Positions 35,517-44,255 of a stretch of DNA of 64,000 nt are shown piece after piece. Position 1 is the stretch's first letter; each line of letters starts with the position of its first letter. The DNA comes from Nostoc piscinale CENA21 (GTDB taxonomy: Bacteria; Cyanobacteriota; Cyanobacteriia; Cyanobacteriales; Nostocaceae), in the NCBI RefSeq assembly GCF_001298445.1, contig NZ_CP012036.1:4266158-4330157 (forward strand). The letters are read 5' to 3'. Under the pieces are notes generated by a model. That model saw nothing but the letters and a program-made list of their open reading frames with translations, was not told the origin of the DNA and searched no databases. A program made the position numbers and the translations under genes.

Positions 35517-36419
35517 ATGCTCGCGCTGGAGGCAGAACCAAAAGTATTGAAAATCCCGCCCAAGGAATTTTTAGAGCCTCCCGGTAATTTCAGCCCGACA
35601 ATGTTAATTTTTTTGTCTGCTGTGACGATGCTGGTGCTATCCAATTTTGGCTACTGGTTGTGGGAATGGCCACACTGGTTATGCTTTTGTGTTAACACTT
35701 TAGCTTTGCATGGCTCTGGGACAGTAATTCATGATGCTTGTCACCAGTCTGCACATCGTAACCGGATAATTAACGCGATGCTAGGTCATGGTAGTGCTTT
35801 AATATTGGCTTTTGCGTTTCCTGTGTTTACGCGCGTACATTTGCAACATCATGGTAATGTTAATCATCCCCAAGATGACCCAGATCATTATGTCTCTACA
35901 GGGGGGCCTTTGTGGTTGATTGCAGTGCGGTTTTTATACCATGAGGTGTTTTTCTTTAAAAGACAACTATGGCGAAAATATGAATTGTTAGAGTGGTTTA
36001 TTAGCCGCTTGATTGTTGTCAGTATTGTATATATTTCCGTTCAGTATGGATTTTTAGGTTATATTCTCAATTTTTGGTTTATTCCCGCTTTTATAGTTGG
36101 GATAGCATTAGGATTATTTTTTGATTATCTGCCACATCGGCCATTTGTAGAGCGCGATCGCTGGAAAAATGCCCGTGTCTATCCTAATCCCATTCTCAAT
36201 CTCTTGATTATGGGACAAAATTATCACCTAGTTCATCATCTTTGGCCTTCAATTCCCTGGTACAATTATCAACCAGCGTATTATGTGATGAAGCCACTTT
36301 TAGATGCAAAAGGCTGTTATCAAACTTCGGGATTATTACAAAAGAAAGATTTTTTTGAATTTGTTTACGACATTTTTTTAGGAATTCGGTTTCATCATCA
36401 TAAGCCAACTGATAACTAA
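35517..36419 (+). CDS. crtR: Beta-carotene hydroxylase CrtR (fatty-acid-desaturase family)
   Basis: A membrane diiron hydroxylase that converts beta-carotene to zeaxanthin in cyanobacteria. 300 residues with the three histidine boxes: HDACHQSAH (72-80), HLQHHGNVNH (108-117) and NYHLVHHLWPSIPW near residue 240. Hydrophobic spans at about 28-60, 90-105 and 160-205 fit an integral membrane desaturase fold. DYLPHRPF is also typical of CrtR. It is followed 16 bases later by a 50-residue membrane protein gene. Confidence 0.92.
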   Translation: MLALEAEPKVLKIPPKEFLEPPGNFSPTMLIFLSAVTMLVLSNFGYWLWEWPHWLCFCVNTLALHGSGTVIHDACHQSAHRNRIINAMLGHGSALILAFAFPVFTRVHLQHHGNVNHPQDDPDHYVSTGGPLWLIAVRFLYHEVFFFKRQLWRKYELLEWFISRLIVVSIVYISVQYGFLGYILNFWFIPAFIVGIALGLFFDYLPHRPFVERDRWKNARVYPNPILNLLIMGQNYHLVHHLWPSIPWYNYQPAYYVMKPLLDAKGCYQTSGLLQKKDFFEFVYDIFLGIRFHHHKPTDN

Positions 36420-36435
36420 CAATTCGGAGGCTGAA

Positions 36436-36588
36436 ATGAAAATTTGGGTATGGAGTGCCGTTGGCGTTTTAGCTGTTAATTTAACTGTGCTGGCAATTGT
36501 GGCATTTTTAATTCACCGCGACAGTACCCAACCAAACTATAATCAATCGCAAATCATGCAAAGTGCTGAGTCACCGAAGTTTGCTTAA
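36436..36588 (+). CDS. Small single-span membrane protein downstream of crtR
   Basis: A 50-residue frame starting ATG 36436 with GGAGG six bases upstream. One transmembrane helix (WSAVGVLAVNLTVLAIVAFL) is followed by a polar Gln/Ser-rich tail. The spacing (16 bases after crtR) and the strong ribosome site suggest an operon. Function unknown; it could be an assembly partner or simply a small membrane peptide. Confidence 0.65.
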   Translation: MKIWVWSAVGVLAVNLTVLAIVAFLIHRDSTQPNYNQSQIMQSAESPKFA

Positions 36589-36605
36589 CGGGGGGAACCC
36601 CCCTC

Positions 36606-36660
36606 CGGGTTCGGTAGTTCGCAATCGACGGGAACCGCCAAGACTGCGACTACCTCACCG
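36606..36660. repeat. GC-rich foldback
   Basis: GGTAGTTCGCAATC pairs with GACTGCGACTACC around a short CGGGAACCG core. It is preceded by the palindrome GGGGGGAACCCCCC (36590-36603), which may serve as terminator for crtR and the small membrane gene. It looks like a dispersed palindromic repeat. Confidence 0.5.
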
Positions 36661-36685
36661 CACGCAACTTCTAGCTGAGTAAATT

Positions 36686-36828
36686 AGGACTTAAGCATAA
36701 GAACTAAAAATTAAGGGTTTTGGTGAGAGTGTAGGGGTATAGGTGTGTATGTATCTACAACCCTTACATCTCATACCCTTTCACCCCTAAACCCAGTCTC
36801 TACAGACAACTTTGGTGCGTAAGTCCTG
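36686..36828. repeat. Foldback element family B, second copy
   Basis: Ends AGGACTTAAGCA and TGCGTAAGTCCT, nearly the same terminal repeats as 25515-25604. The interior contains GGGTGTGTATGT-like and TACATCTCATACCC-like inverted tracts. Confidence 0.5.
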
Positions 36829-36834
36829 TCATGT

Positions 36835-37956
36835 TTAACGATTGATATTCCCTGGTGTGGGTAAGGAATTTTGAATATTAGGTTCAGGGGAAATTATCTG
36901 CAAAGACCAATAACTCACAACCATCAAAATTAAACCAGAAACCACACCAATTAGTAAGCCAACCACTAAAGGTGAATTTTTGGGAATAACAGAAGTTTCA
37001 GGAATGCTGGTTGGTTTTTCTAAAAGTGGTGCTGATATGGTACTACTTATCACTGCATGAGATTGATATGCAGATAAATTATTGTGAGATGGAAATTTTG
37101 ACAGTAGGGTAGCATCTTGATTATTGATAAGAGGTAATAGTGCTTCTAATACTTCCTTGGCGGATTTATATCTGTCTTGAAAGTGATAACGCACCATTCT
37201 ATTAATTACCGCCGCGAATTCAACATTTACCTCAGCTAAATGTTGCCAAATAATTTCACCTGTTTTGCGATTTTCTGGTAATTGTGTGGGATGTACGCCG
37301 GTGAGTGCTTGAATTGCAATCATCCCTAAAGCATAGATATCACTATTAGGTTTTGGTCTGCCACGTTGTTGTTCACTCGGCATATATCCTGGTGTACCGA
37401 TCGCAATTGTAGAATATTCAATCGGAACTAAATTTTTTTGGTTTTTAACCAATTGCGTCAAAATTGGTTTCACTGCCCCAAAATCAATCAAAACTAAACG
37501 ATTATCTGATGTTCGGCGGATAATATTACTGGGTTTGACATCTCGATGTATTAACCCATGACTGTGAACAAAATGCAGAATTTCTAAAACCTCACGCAGA
37601 AGTTGAATAACTTGGCTTTGCGTCCAACAGTAACCAGGCTGGAGTTCTGTACTTAATGTATGTCCTGCAATAAATTGTTGTACTAAGTAGAATTCTTGGT
37701 CATCTTCAAAATAAGTCAACAAATGGGGAACTAAATCATAGTCACCAAGTTTTTGTAGTGCTTGTGTTTCTCGATTAAATAGCCGTCGGCGAATTTCTAC
37801 AGGAATGGAAAGTTCGCTACTCGGTAAAAAATGTTTGATAACGCAGGTGGGACGGTGCGGAAGATACGTGTCTTCAGCCATGTAAGTTTTACAAAACGTT
37901 CCTTGACTTAAAACTTGTACAACCTGGTAACGTTCACTTAGTAACTTTATTAACAT
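36835..37956 (-). CDS. Membrane-anchored Ser/Thr protein kinase
   Basis: A 373-residue Hanks-type kinase. The Gly-rich loop is VLSQGTFCKTY (residues 15-25), the ATP Lys is Lys41 in CVIKHF, the catalytic HRDVKPSN spans 137-144 and DFG 158-160; GTPGYMPSEQ forms the activation segment. A single transmembrane helix follows near 333-355 with a short C-terminal tail, so the kinase domain is cytoplasmic. No PASTA or other sensor repeats. It is divergent from the phosphate-binding-type gene at 38073, sharing a 116-base promoter region. Confidence 0.92.
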   Translation of the reverse strand: MLIKLLSERYQVVQVLSQGTFCKTYMAEDTYLPHRPTCVIKHFLPSSELSIPVEIRRRLFNRETQALQKLGDYDLVPHLLTYFEDDQEFYLVQQFIAGHTLSTELQPGYCWTQSQVIQLLREVLEILHFVHSHGLIHRDVKPSNIIRRTSDNRLVLIDFGAVKPILTQLVKNQKNLVPIEYSTIAIGTPGYMPSEQQRGRPKPNSDIYALGMIAIQALTGVHPTQLPENRKTGEIIWQHLAEVNVEFAAVINRMVRYHFQDRYKSAKEVLEALLPLINNQDATLLSKFPSHNNLSAYQSHAVISSTISAPLLEKPTSIPETSVIPKNSPLVVGLLIGVVSGLILMVVSYWSLQIISPEPNIQNSLPTPGNINR

Positions 37957-38072
37957 GTTACGATTTACCTGACGGTTGTTTGCCGTAATTCTACTTAAAG
38001 AGATTTACTTATAATTTACTTATATTTTTAATATATATTCTTGATTAAAGACAGTTAATAAAATTCAATCTA

Positions 38073-39167
38073 ATGAGCAACAGTAATAGAAGAGCTGTTT
38101 CACTCAGCACAGATGCTATCCAAATGATCAGGGGTCTAATCATTGGTGAAGTCATTACAATTGTACTCATTGGTGGGCTTTGGTTGTGGCTAAGACCACG
38201 CTTATTTGTTAATAATCGTCCAGATTCTGTCTCTAGTCAGAATCCCGCCACTGTCAGTAGTCTTACGGGTTCAACCTTTGCTAATGTGAATGATATGCCA
38301 ATCGGTGCTTTTAATTACGGTGGCAGTACAGCTTGGGCATCAATTAGACAACTAGTAGATTCACAGATTCAAAATACTCGTCCTGAATTTCAATTGCTCT
38401 ATGTTAATCCTACAGATAGTAGTCCTGGTTCGGGCGCAGGAATTAGGATGTTGCTGTCTGGAGAGTTAGACTTTACTCAATCATCCCGTCCCCTAACAGA
38501 TGCAGAACAAGCGGAGGCGAAAAAACAAGGTGTCACAATTGAACAACGTCAAGTGGGAATGGATGGAGTGGCTGTAGTAGTTAACCCAGAATTACAAGTA
38601 CCTGGTTTAACAGTTGCACAGTTACAAAAAATTTATCTGGGAGAGATTACTAACTGGAAGCAAGTAGGCGGAAAAGATTTGCCAATTGTACCGTTGTCTC
38701 AATCACCTGACAATGCCGACACGCTTTTATTTGCTGATAAGCCAGCAGATCAGCAAAATTTCGGCTCGCAGGTAGAGTATGTTTACTCAACGACAGAAGC
38801 ATTACGCCGCATTAAAACAACTCCTGGTAGTGTGTATTATGCCTCGGCTAGAGGGGTAATCAATCAATGTGGCGTGAAGCTACTACCTTTGGGGGTAAGT
38901 TCCGACAAGTTTGTGTCTCTTTACCGTGAACCAGTTGTAGAGCCAAATCAATGTCCTCGACAACGCAATCAACTAAATCCATCTGTCATCAAAAACGGTA
39001 GTTATCCACTAACTTCGCCATTATTTGTGATGATTAAACAAAACCAAGGTCAAGCACAACAAGTTGGGGAAGCATACGCCAAACTATTGCTGACTGAACA
39101 AGGACAAAGAGCGATCGCCCAAGCTGGCTTTTTACCTGTTAATAGCCAAGAAATAGCTGCTCATTAA
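38073..39167 (+). CDS. Membrane-anchored PstS-like substrate-binding protein
   Basis: A 364-residue protein with an N-terminal transmembrane anchor (residues about 21-43, LIIGEVITIVLIGGLWLWL) and an extracytoplasmic PBP-like domain of the PstS superfamily. Ligand-loop features include GGSTAWASIRQLVDS, SPGSGAGIRMLLSGELDFTQ and ITNWKQVGG. No pst permease genes are adjacent. Because the divergent neighbour is a Ser/Thr kinase, a sensing role rather than transport is possible, but that is inference. Confidence 0.8.
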   Translation: MSNSNRRAVSLSTDAIQMIRGLIIGEVITIVLIGGLWLWLRPRLFVNNRPDSVSSQNPATVSSLTGSTFANVNDMPIGAFNYGGSTAWASIRQLVDSQIQNTRPEFQLLYVNPTDSSPGSGAGIRMLLSGELDFTQSSRPLTDAEQAEAKKQGVTIEQRQVGMDGVAVVVNPELQVPGLTVAQLQKIYLGEITNWKQVGGKDLPIVPLSQSPDNADTLLFADKPADQQNFGSQVEYVYSTTEALRRIKTTPGSVYYASARGVINQCGVKLLPLGVSSDKFVSLYREPVVEPNQCPRQRNQLNPSVIKNGSYPLTSPLFVMIKQNQGQAQQVGEAYAKLLLTEQGQRAIAQAGFLPVNSQEIAAH

Positions 39168-39238
39168 CCTACTTCAAACTGATGGTGCGCCTAATAATTG
39201 CAACTTTGTATCGTACTCATAGCTGAAAATACAATTAA

Positions 39239-39260
39239 TAAAATCTGGGATTTTTTGCAT
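39239..39260 (+). repeat. 22-bp direct repeat, left copy
   Basis: Begins TAAAATCTGGGATTTTTTGC and is identical over 22 bases to 41552-41573. The two copies flank the sensor kinase gene. Confidence 0.65.
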
Positions 39261-39538
39261 CAATTAGAGTTTTGTAAACATAATTATGTAGATTAATCAC
39301 TAAAATTTGCATAAAAAAATTTGTGATTTTTCTATTAATTTTTATGCAAATATATTTACGTGTAAATCAGTGTTCAACTGAGCCATCACTATCATAATTT
39401 GATAGTGAGGAAACGAGCCTGACTGATTTGTTTCTTATAGTTAATCTACTGGGAATACTAAAGGTAATTATTTTCAGGTGACGAACATAGTCGCACAGGC
39501 TGAAAATATAAATTACCAACTATCCTGTATCTCTTAAT

Positions 39539-41457
39539 ATGGCTGTTCTCAATTCACGCTCATCAAACCAAAAAACTAATTACATTACACAAGCTAAATC
39601 AACAATTCTTCAATGGACACAACGCTTGCAGGTAGGACAGAAAATTGCTTGCGGGTATGGAATAGCTTTGAGTGTGGCTGTTTGTGGAACGCTGGTTGGT
39701 TCACTGTTGGGAGATCATTACAACCAGGTAGCACTAGAAGCACAAGAAGATGCTCTACAAGAGATTCAGTTGATTAATCACCTGAAGATAGTTGAATTAA
39801 CAACTAGGAATAAACGCCAACAGTTAATTACTTATTTGGATAATCCCCAACTTTTACAACACGAGGTTCTAGAACTAAGACAATCCATGACCGAGTTTAG
39901 GAAAATATGGTCACAATTGCAAGTTTTGGAAGGTGATATACACACTCAAGCGGGAGATACAGAAGAAGAAATTGCTATAGTTCAAAACTTTATGCAGACT
40001 TATCAAGGAGTACCAGAAGCTTACCTGCAAAAAGTTGAGCAACTGTTAGATGTACTCAAGCAAGAAAATTGGCACCCAAAAAATATTCAGGAAGCACAAC
40101 AGCAGTTAATTAATTTTGATCGTAGTCAGGATGTATCTAGGATTAATCATTTTTCTGAAGCTCTAACCCAGATGGTGGTACGAGCGGCGGGTGAATATAA
40201 AGATGCAGAAGAGATTCTCTTGTCGGCTCAAAAAATTGCGATCGCAAATTATTATTACTAGCTTAGTCTTATCTGTGCTGCTGGCTGCGGTTTTAGCATT
40301 TTACACCAGTCGGGCGATCGCACAACCAATTCAAAACCTCACCCAAACAGTGCAGCATTCCATCCAAACATCTGATTTTGATGTACAAGTACCAGTGACG
40401 GCGGGAGATGAAGTAGGTGTTTTGGCGACTTCGTTTAATCAGCTAATTCAAGCTATCAAACAACTTTTAGCCGAACAACAAAAAGCCAATCAATATTTAG
40501 AAAATCAAGTTGCTCAACGTACTCAAGAGTTACAAGCAAATAATCAACATCTCCAAAAAACTCTAGAAGAACTGCATCGGACTCAATCTCAAATGGTGCA
40601 GAATGAAAAAATGTCTGCTTTAGGACAAATGGTGGCAGGTGTAGCTCACGAAATCAACAATCCAGTGAGCTTTATTTATGGCAATCTCAGTTATATTCAG
40701 CAATACACTCAAGACTTAGTAAAATTAATTCGTTCTTATCAAAAATGTTACCCTAATCCACCACAAGCCTTAAAAGCAGAAGTTGATGAACTAGAATTAG
40801 AATTTTTACATAAAGATTTACAAAAAAATTGTCAATTCAATGGAAATTGGTGCTAATCGTATCCGAGAAATTGTCAAATCTTTGCGAAATTTTTCGCGCT
40901 TGGATGAAGCAGAATTCAAAGCGGTAAATATGCACGAAGGTATTGATAGCACTTTAATGATTTTGCAACATCGTCTCAAAGACCAGCCTAAGCATCCGCA
41001 AATTCAGGTCATTAAAGAATATACTATGTTACCGTTAGTTGAGTGCTATGCCGGACAAATCAACCAAGTATTTTTGAGTATATTGACAAATGCGATTGAT
41101 GCTTTAGAGGAAACCCATCAAAAAAGCCCAAAGCAACCTCTCACTATCTTGATTCAAACTCAAAGAAAATCGGAAACTGATATTTTAATTACCATTGCAG
41201 ATAATGGTACAGGTATTCCAGAATCAGTAAAATCAAAGTTATTTGACCCTTTTTTTACAACTAAACCTGTTGGTAAAGGTACAGGATTAGGCTTATCAAT
41301 TAGTTATGAAATTATTACCGAAAAACATCAAGGAAAGCTTTGGTGTGAATCCAGTCTAGGAAAAGGTACTAAATTTTTTATTCAAATTCCCATTCAGCAA
41401 GATTTGCCCTCAGAAGGCAAAATTAAGGAGGCAAGAGGCAGAAAGGAATCCCCGTAA
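39539..41457 (+). CDS. Sensor histidine kinase with HAMP domain (two frameshifts)
   Basis: A 638-residue membrane histidine kinase. An N-terminal helix (about 37-56) and a second helix (LVLSVLLAAVLAFYTS, about 240-255) frame a periplasmic helical sensor of about 180 residues. HAMP follows (IAQPIQNLTQTV), then a coiled coil (QYLENQVAQRTQELQANNQH). HisKA has the phospho-acceptor in GVAHEINNPVSF, and the ATPase has SILTNAIDALEE, IADNGTGIP and GKGTGLGLSI. Two extra A, in runs 40230-40235 and 40822-40828, split the gene; removing both restores AQKLRSQIIITS and LQKIVNSMEIGANRI. No response regulator lies adjacent. Confidence 0.85.
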
Positions 41458-41551
41458 ATAAAGGAGGGAGGAGGCAGAAGGCAAGAGGAAAGAGGGTTGT
41501 AGTTTAATTCACCTTTCTTAATATAGTTATGTTTTTTACCACAGACTTACT

Positions 41552-41573
41552 TAAAATCTGGGATTTTTTGCAT
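41552..41573 (+). repeat. 22-bp direct repeat, right copy
   Basis: Identical to 39239-39260, 2,313 bases away in the same orientation, with the sensor kinase gene between. Confidence 0.65.
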
Positions 41574-41588
41574 AAATAAGGTTTAGTC

Positions 41589-41978
41589 CTAGTATTTAGA
41601 TTCATCTAGAGGTGTGGCTAGAGATTCCAAGTATTTGAGAAAATTGAGTAATTCTTCTTGGGTTAATAAATGGCGCGATCGCTTACCATAGGTTTTTATC
41701 AGATAATCTCTTCCCCACTCTACACTCAAACCTAATCGCTGCATTTCTTGATCAGTTTGAGCTATAACCTGAATAAACAAATCTTCTCGTGGTGATGGTG
41801 TAGGTTGAGCTTCCAAGTATCTGAGAAAATCGAGTAATTCTGATTCGGTTAATAAAGTCCGCCCTCTCTTGCCATAAGTTTTAATGAGATATTTTCTTCC
41901 CTGTTCTGGTGTCCAGCCTAAACGGTGTAATTCAACATCAGTTTTAGCTAATACTTCCGCTAAATTTACTGGTTTCAT
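41589..41978 (-). CDS. Protein of two GWTPEQGR-type repeat domains
   Basis: A 129-residue protein built of two copies of a domain of about 50 residues. Copy 1: KTDVELHRLGWTPEQGRKYL, IKTYGKRGRTLLTESELLDF. Copy 2: QTDQEMQRLGLSVEWGRDYL, IKTYGKRSRHLLTQEELLNF. Each looks like a three-helix unit. The same domain ends the protein encoded at 42202-43044 on the same strand just upstream. Basic patches (YGKRGR) suggest nucleic-acid binding; function unknown. Confidence 0.6.
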   Translation of the reverse strand: MKPVNLAEVLAKTDVELHRLGWTPEQGRKYLIKTYGKRGRTLLTESELLDFLRYLEAQPTPSPREDLFIQVIAQTDQEMQRLGLSVEWGRDYLIKTYGKRSRHLLTQEELLNFLKYLESLATPLDESKY

Positions 41979-42201
41979 AAATGACTGAATTTTTTAGTAT
42001 GACAAGGTAGTTTTGTAGTTTGGTTTTGATTGGATGAATTTTGAGAGTCAGCCATAATTACAAACTAAAACTTACACTAACTTCTTCAACCCTTATCTGT
42101 CTGTGTACTCTCTGGTTCGTTTCTGATACTAAAATCCAAACAATATCAGCCATTTGTCCTTACCAAGGATAAAGGACAAATGACTAATGACAAATCACTA
42201 A

Positions 42202-43044
42202 TTAAAACCCCGCAATTGGATCAGGTTGAGATTGGAGATATTGTAAAAAGCTGTGCAGTTCTTCTTCAGTCAGCAAAGTACGTCCCCGTTTACCATAGGT
42301 TTTAATCAGATGTTCTCTTCCTTGTTCTGGTGTCCAGCCTAAACGTTGCAACTCCACATCAGTTTTTGCAATCACATCAGATAAATCAACTGCTTCCGCT
42401 TTCTTTTTTCTTTTACTGGTAGTTGTTGAAGTAGTTGTAGTTTCAGAAGAACTATAGTTACGGGGTGTAAATGGGGTGACATTACTCGCTGTCATTCCCG
42501 AAAAAGCTGGTGTTTCTGGTTGATGCGGAACTTCAATTTCTAAATTATCCGCAGAGGGAACAAACGCTGGCTCTCGACTGGGAGTTAAAGGTAAGCTAGG
42601 CGTTAAATCTGGGGTATGAGTATCAATGCTTAATGCTTCATTGGCAAATAAATCGGGTGTGAGAGTTTTACTACTAGCAGCTACAGGAGATATTTCCGGT
42701 TTACTAGTCACTAATTCCAAATTTTTATCGGGTGTAGCAGCATAAGTTGATTCACTGACATTTACTGTTGTCTGAATTACAGGAGTAGGTGCTACAGCAT
42801 TTGTTACTGGAGGCGATGATTCTGCCTGAGTTTGTGGTGTATTTTTTACCCCTAATACCATCAGCGCCCGGTTGCGGGCTTGGTCTTCTGCGGCTTCTAC
42901 GGTTTCTGCTGCTGCTAAACCAGTAGCACGGATTACACCGTCAATCTGCACACTGGCTCTAACAATATATTTGCCTTGAAAAATATCTACTAATTCGGAA
43001 GTTAAACTACCGTTGGGATACAAGCTCTGAAATTGAGCCAACAT
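42202..43044 (-). CDS. Conserved protein: N-terminal alpha/beta domain, Pro/Thr/Ser linker, GWTPEQGR domain
   Basis: A 280-residue protein. Residues 1-66 (SLYPNGSLTSELVDIFQGKY, VRASVQIDGVI, AAEDQARNRALMVLGV) resemble a small alpha/beta nucleic-acid-binding fold such as those in Rad52-type or dsRBD-type proteins. Residues 70-215 are a disordered Pro/Thr/Ser linker. The C-terminal 55 residues are the same repeat domain as the 129-residue neighbour. Like SSB or RAD52-like proteins it has a folded head, flexible tether and terminal helical unit, but the functional call is speculation. Confidence 0.55.
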   Translation of the reverse strand: MLAQFQSLYPNGSLTSELVDIFQGKYIVRASVQIDGVIRATGLAAAETVEAAEDQARNRALMVLGVKNTPQTQAESSPPVTNAVAPTPVIQTTVNVSESTYAATPDKNLELVTSKPEISPVAASSKTLTPDLFANEALSIDTHTPDLTPSLPLTPSREPAFVPSADNLEIEVPHQPETPAFSGMTASNVTPFTPRNYSSSETTTTSTTTSKRKKKAEAVDLSDVIAKTDVELQRLGWTPEQGREHLIKTYGKRGRTLLTEEELHSFLQYLQSQPDPIAGF

Positions 43045-43561
43045 AATACTGTCACCAAAATCTAATGTCTGCTAAATCACGGGGTTAATTTTATCTATAG
43101 CAGGGAACAGAGAGGGAGAAACAAGGATGTTTGACAATTATTTCTTGTCCTCATTCATCTGGCAACTGCGATATTTACCCCAATGCCGAAAGGGAGATAA
43201 CTATAATATGTCCACAGTGAATCTATGGAAATATTTTAATTTAAGTCTATAGTTCCTGGGTTGGCAGAGAAAAGTTTTAGGAAATCTCGGATTTAGTAAG
43301 ATTGATTTGTCCGGCAAAGCGATCGCCTACAACTACCGCCCCATCCTCCAGCTAATTTTTCTGGTATCTTAAAATTCAGAGTAATGTTTATGCTTTGTCT
43401 GTGGTGTTGTCATTGCAGCAGTAACAATTATTTTGAGGCATAATTAACTACTAGCTCTATTTATGTAGGCGATATCGCCTTCAGTGCTATACTATTTACC
43501 TAAATCTCTATTTAGAATTATTTCCTAGAAGTACGCTCTAAATCTACAATAATGGAGATAA
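43045..43561. other. Intergenic region upstream of candidate RNA
   Basis: AT-rich, about 500 bases. Contains AGGCGATATCGCCT (about 43467-43480), a perfect palindrome, and a -10-like TATACT at 43488-43493 that could start the transcript described at 43562. No gene seen. Confidence 0.4.
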
Positions 43562-44026
43562 GGTTCGCCCTCACTGCTTGTATGACTGCTGACCTAATTG
43601 TGACCGATTCTACATGTGGGAATATTGGGTTAATCGGCAGTTTCTCCTAGTTAAACATCAGAGTCGGATGGCGTAAAAGCACCTTCAAGCTAGACAATCA
43701 AACACCTGTGGTTTTTCCGAATCGATCGCTTTTGGGTACTGTGGAGATGAACCTTAAGCCAGCCTCTCAAAAACCCTTTGCGTCATTACTTAGCAGGTAA
43801 AACCCCCTCATCAGGCGTACTTTATCAGTTTGGTTCAGTGAAGGAGCAGAAAACGCCAATTAACTCTGAAATGGTCATGCAGTGAGAAGTTCTCAAATTT
43901 CGGAAGTAAGTTGATCTCCAGGTAGGTTGACTGCTTTAATGGGGAACTTCACAGAACCATGCCTCAAGGCAACTCGTTTCCAGTTAGTTAGTATCTGTAG
44001 GCCGTGAGGGTATACAGAACAGAACC
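43562..44026 (+). ncRNA. Candidate structured RNA or long leader of the RNase R-like gene
   Basis: About 465 bases without a reading frame. The ends can pair: GGTTC (43562) with GAACC (44022) and CCCTCAC (43568) with GTGAGGG (44004). Inside are CCGATT/AATCGG (43603-43637), TGAGAAGTTCTCA (43882-43894), GCCTCAAGGC (43961-43970) and AAGTTGATCTCC against GGGGAACTT. It looks less AT-rich than other spacers here. It lacks the RNase P, tmRNA and SRP RNA signatures I looked for. The downstream gene encodes an RNase R-family protein 230 bases away, so it might be its leader. Identity not known. Confidence 0.35.
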
Positions 44027-44035
44027 AGATTCAAG

Positions 44036-44210
44036 AAGAATTCAGAAGTCAGAATTCAGGAGTCAGAACAAGAAAGTGTGATGAAGCAGCGCCAAGAGTT
44101 AGAACCACTAAATCAAATCATATATTGAGTGTGAGACTTAAAACCGTGATTCATCCACCAGTCGCCAAAAGGTAAATTCTGAATTCTGACTCCTGTCTCC
44201 TGGATTCTTC
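44036..44210. repeat. Inverted heptad-repeat tracts upstream of the RNase R-like gene
   Basis: TTCAGAAGTCAGAATTCAGG (from about 44041) and its complement AATTCTGAATTCTGACTCCT (about 44176) have a 7-base period and can form a long stem. Related copies occur at about 15.3, 52.1 and 54.3-54.4 kb. Confidence 0.6.
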
Positions 44211-44255
44211 ATTGTTAAACCAACATGATGTTTTGACCAAAGGTCGGTTCACTGC

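Noticed and set aside
43562..44026. RNase P RNA, tmRNA or SRP RNA identity
   Set aside because: The length and end pairing invited this, but I do not find the conserved core sequences of those RNAs nor a tmRNA tag frame.
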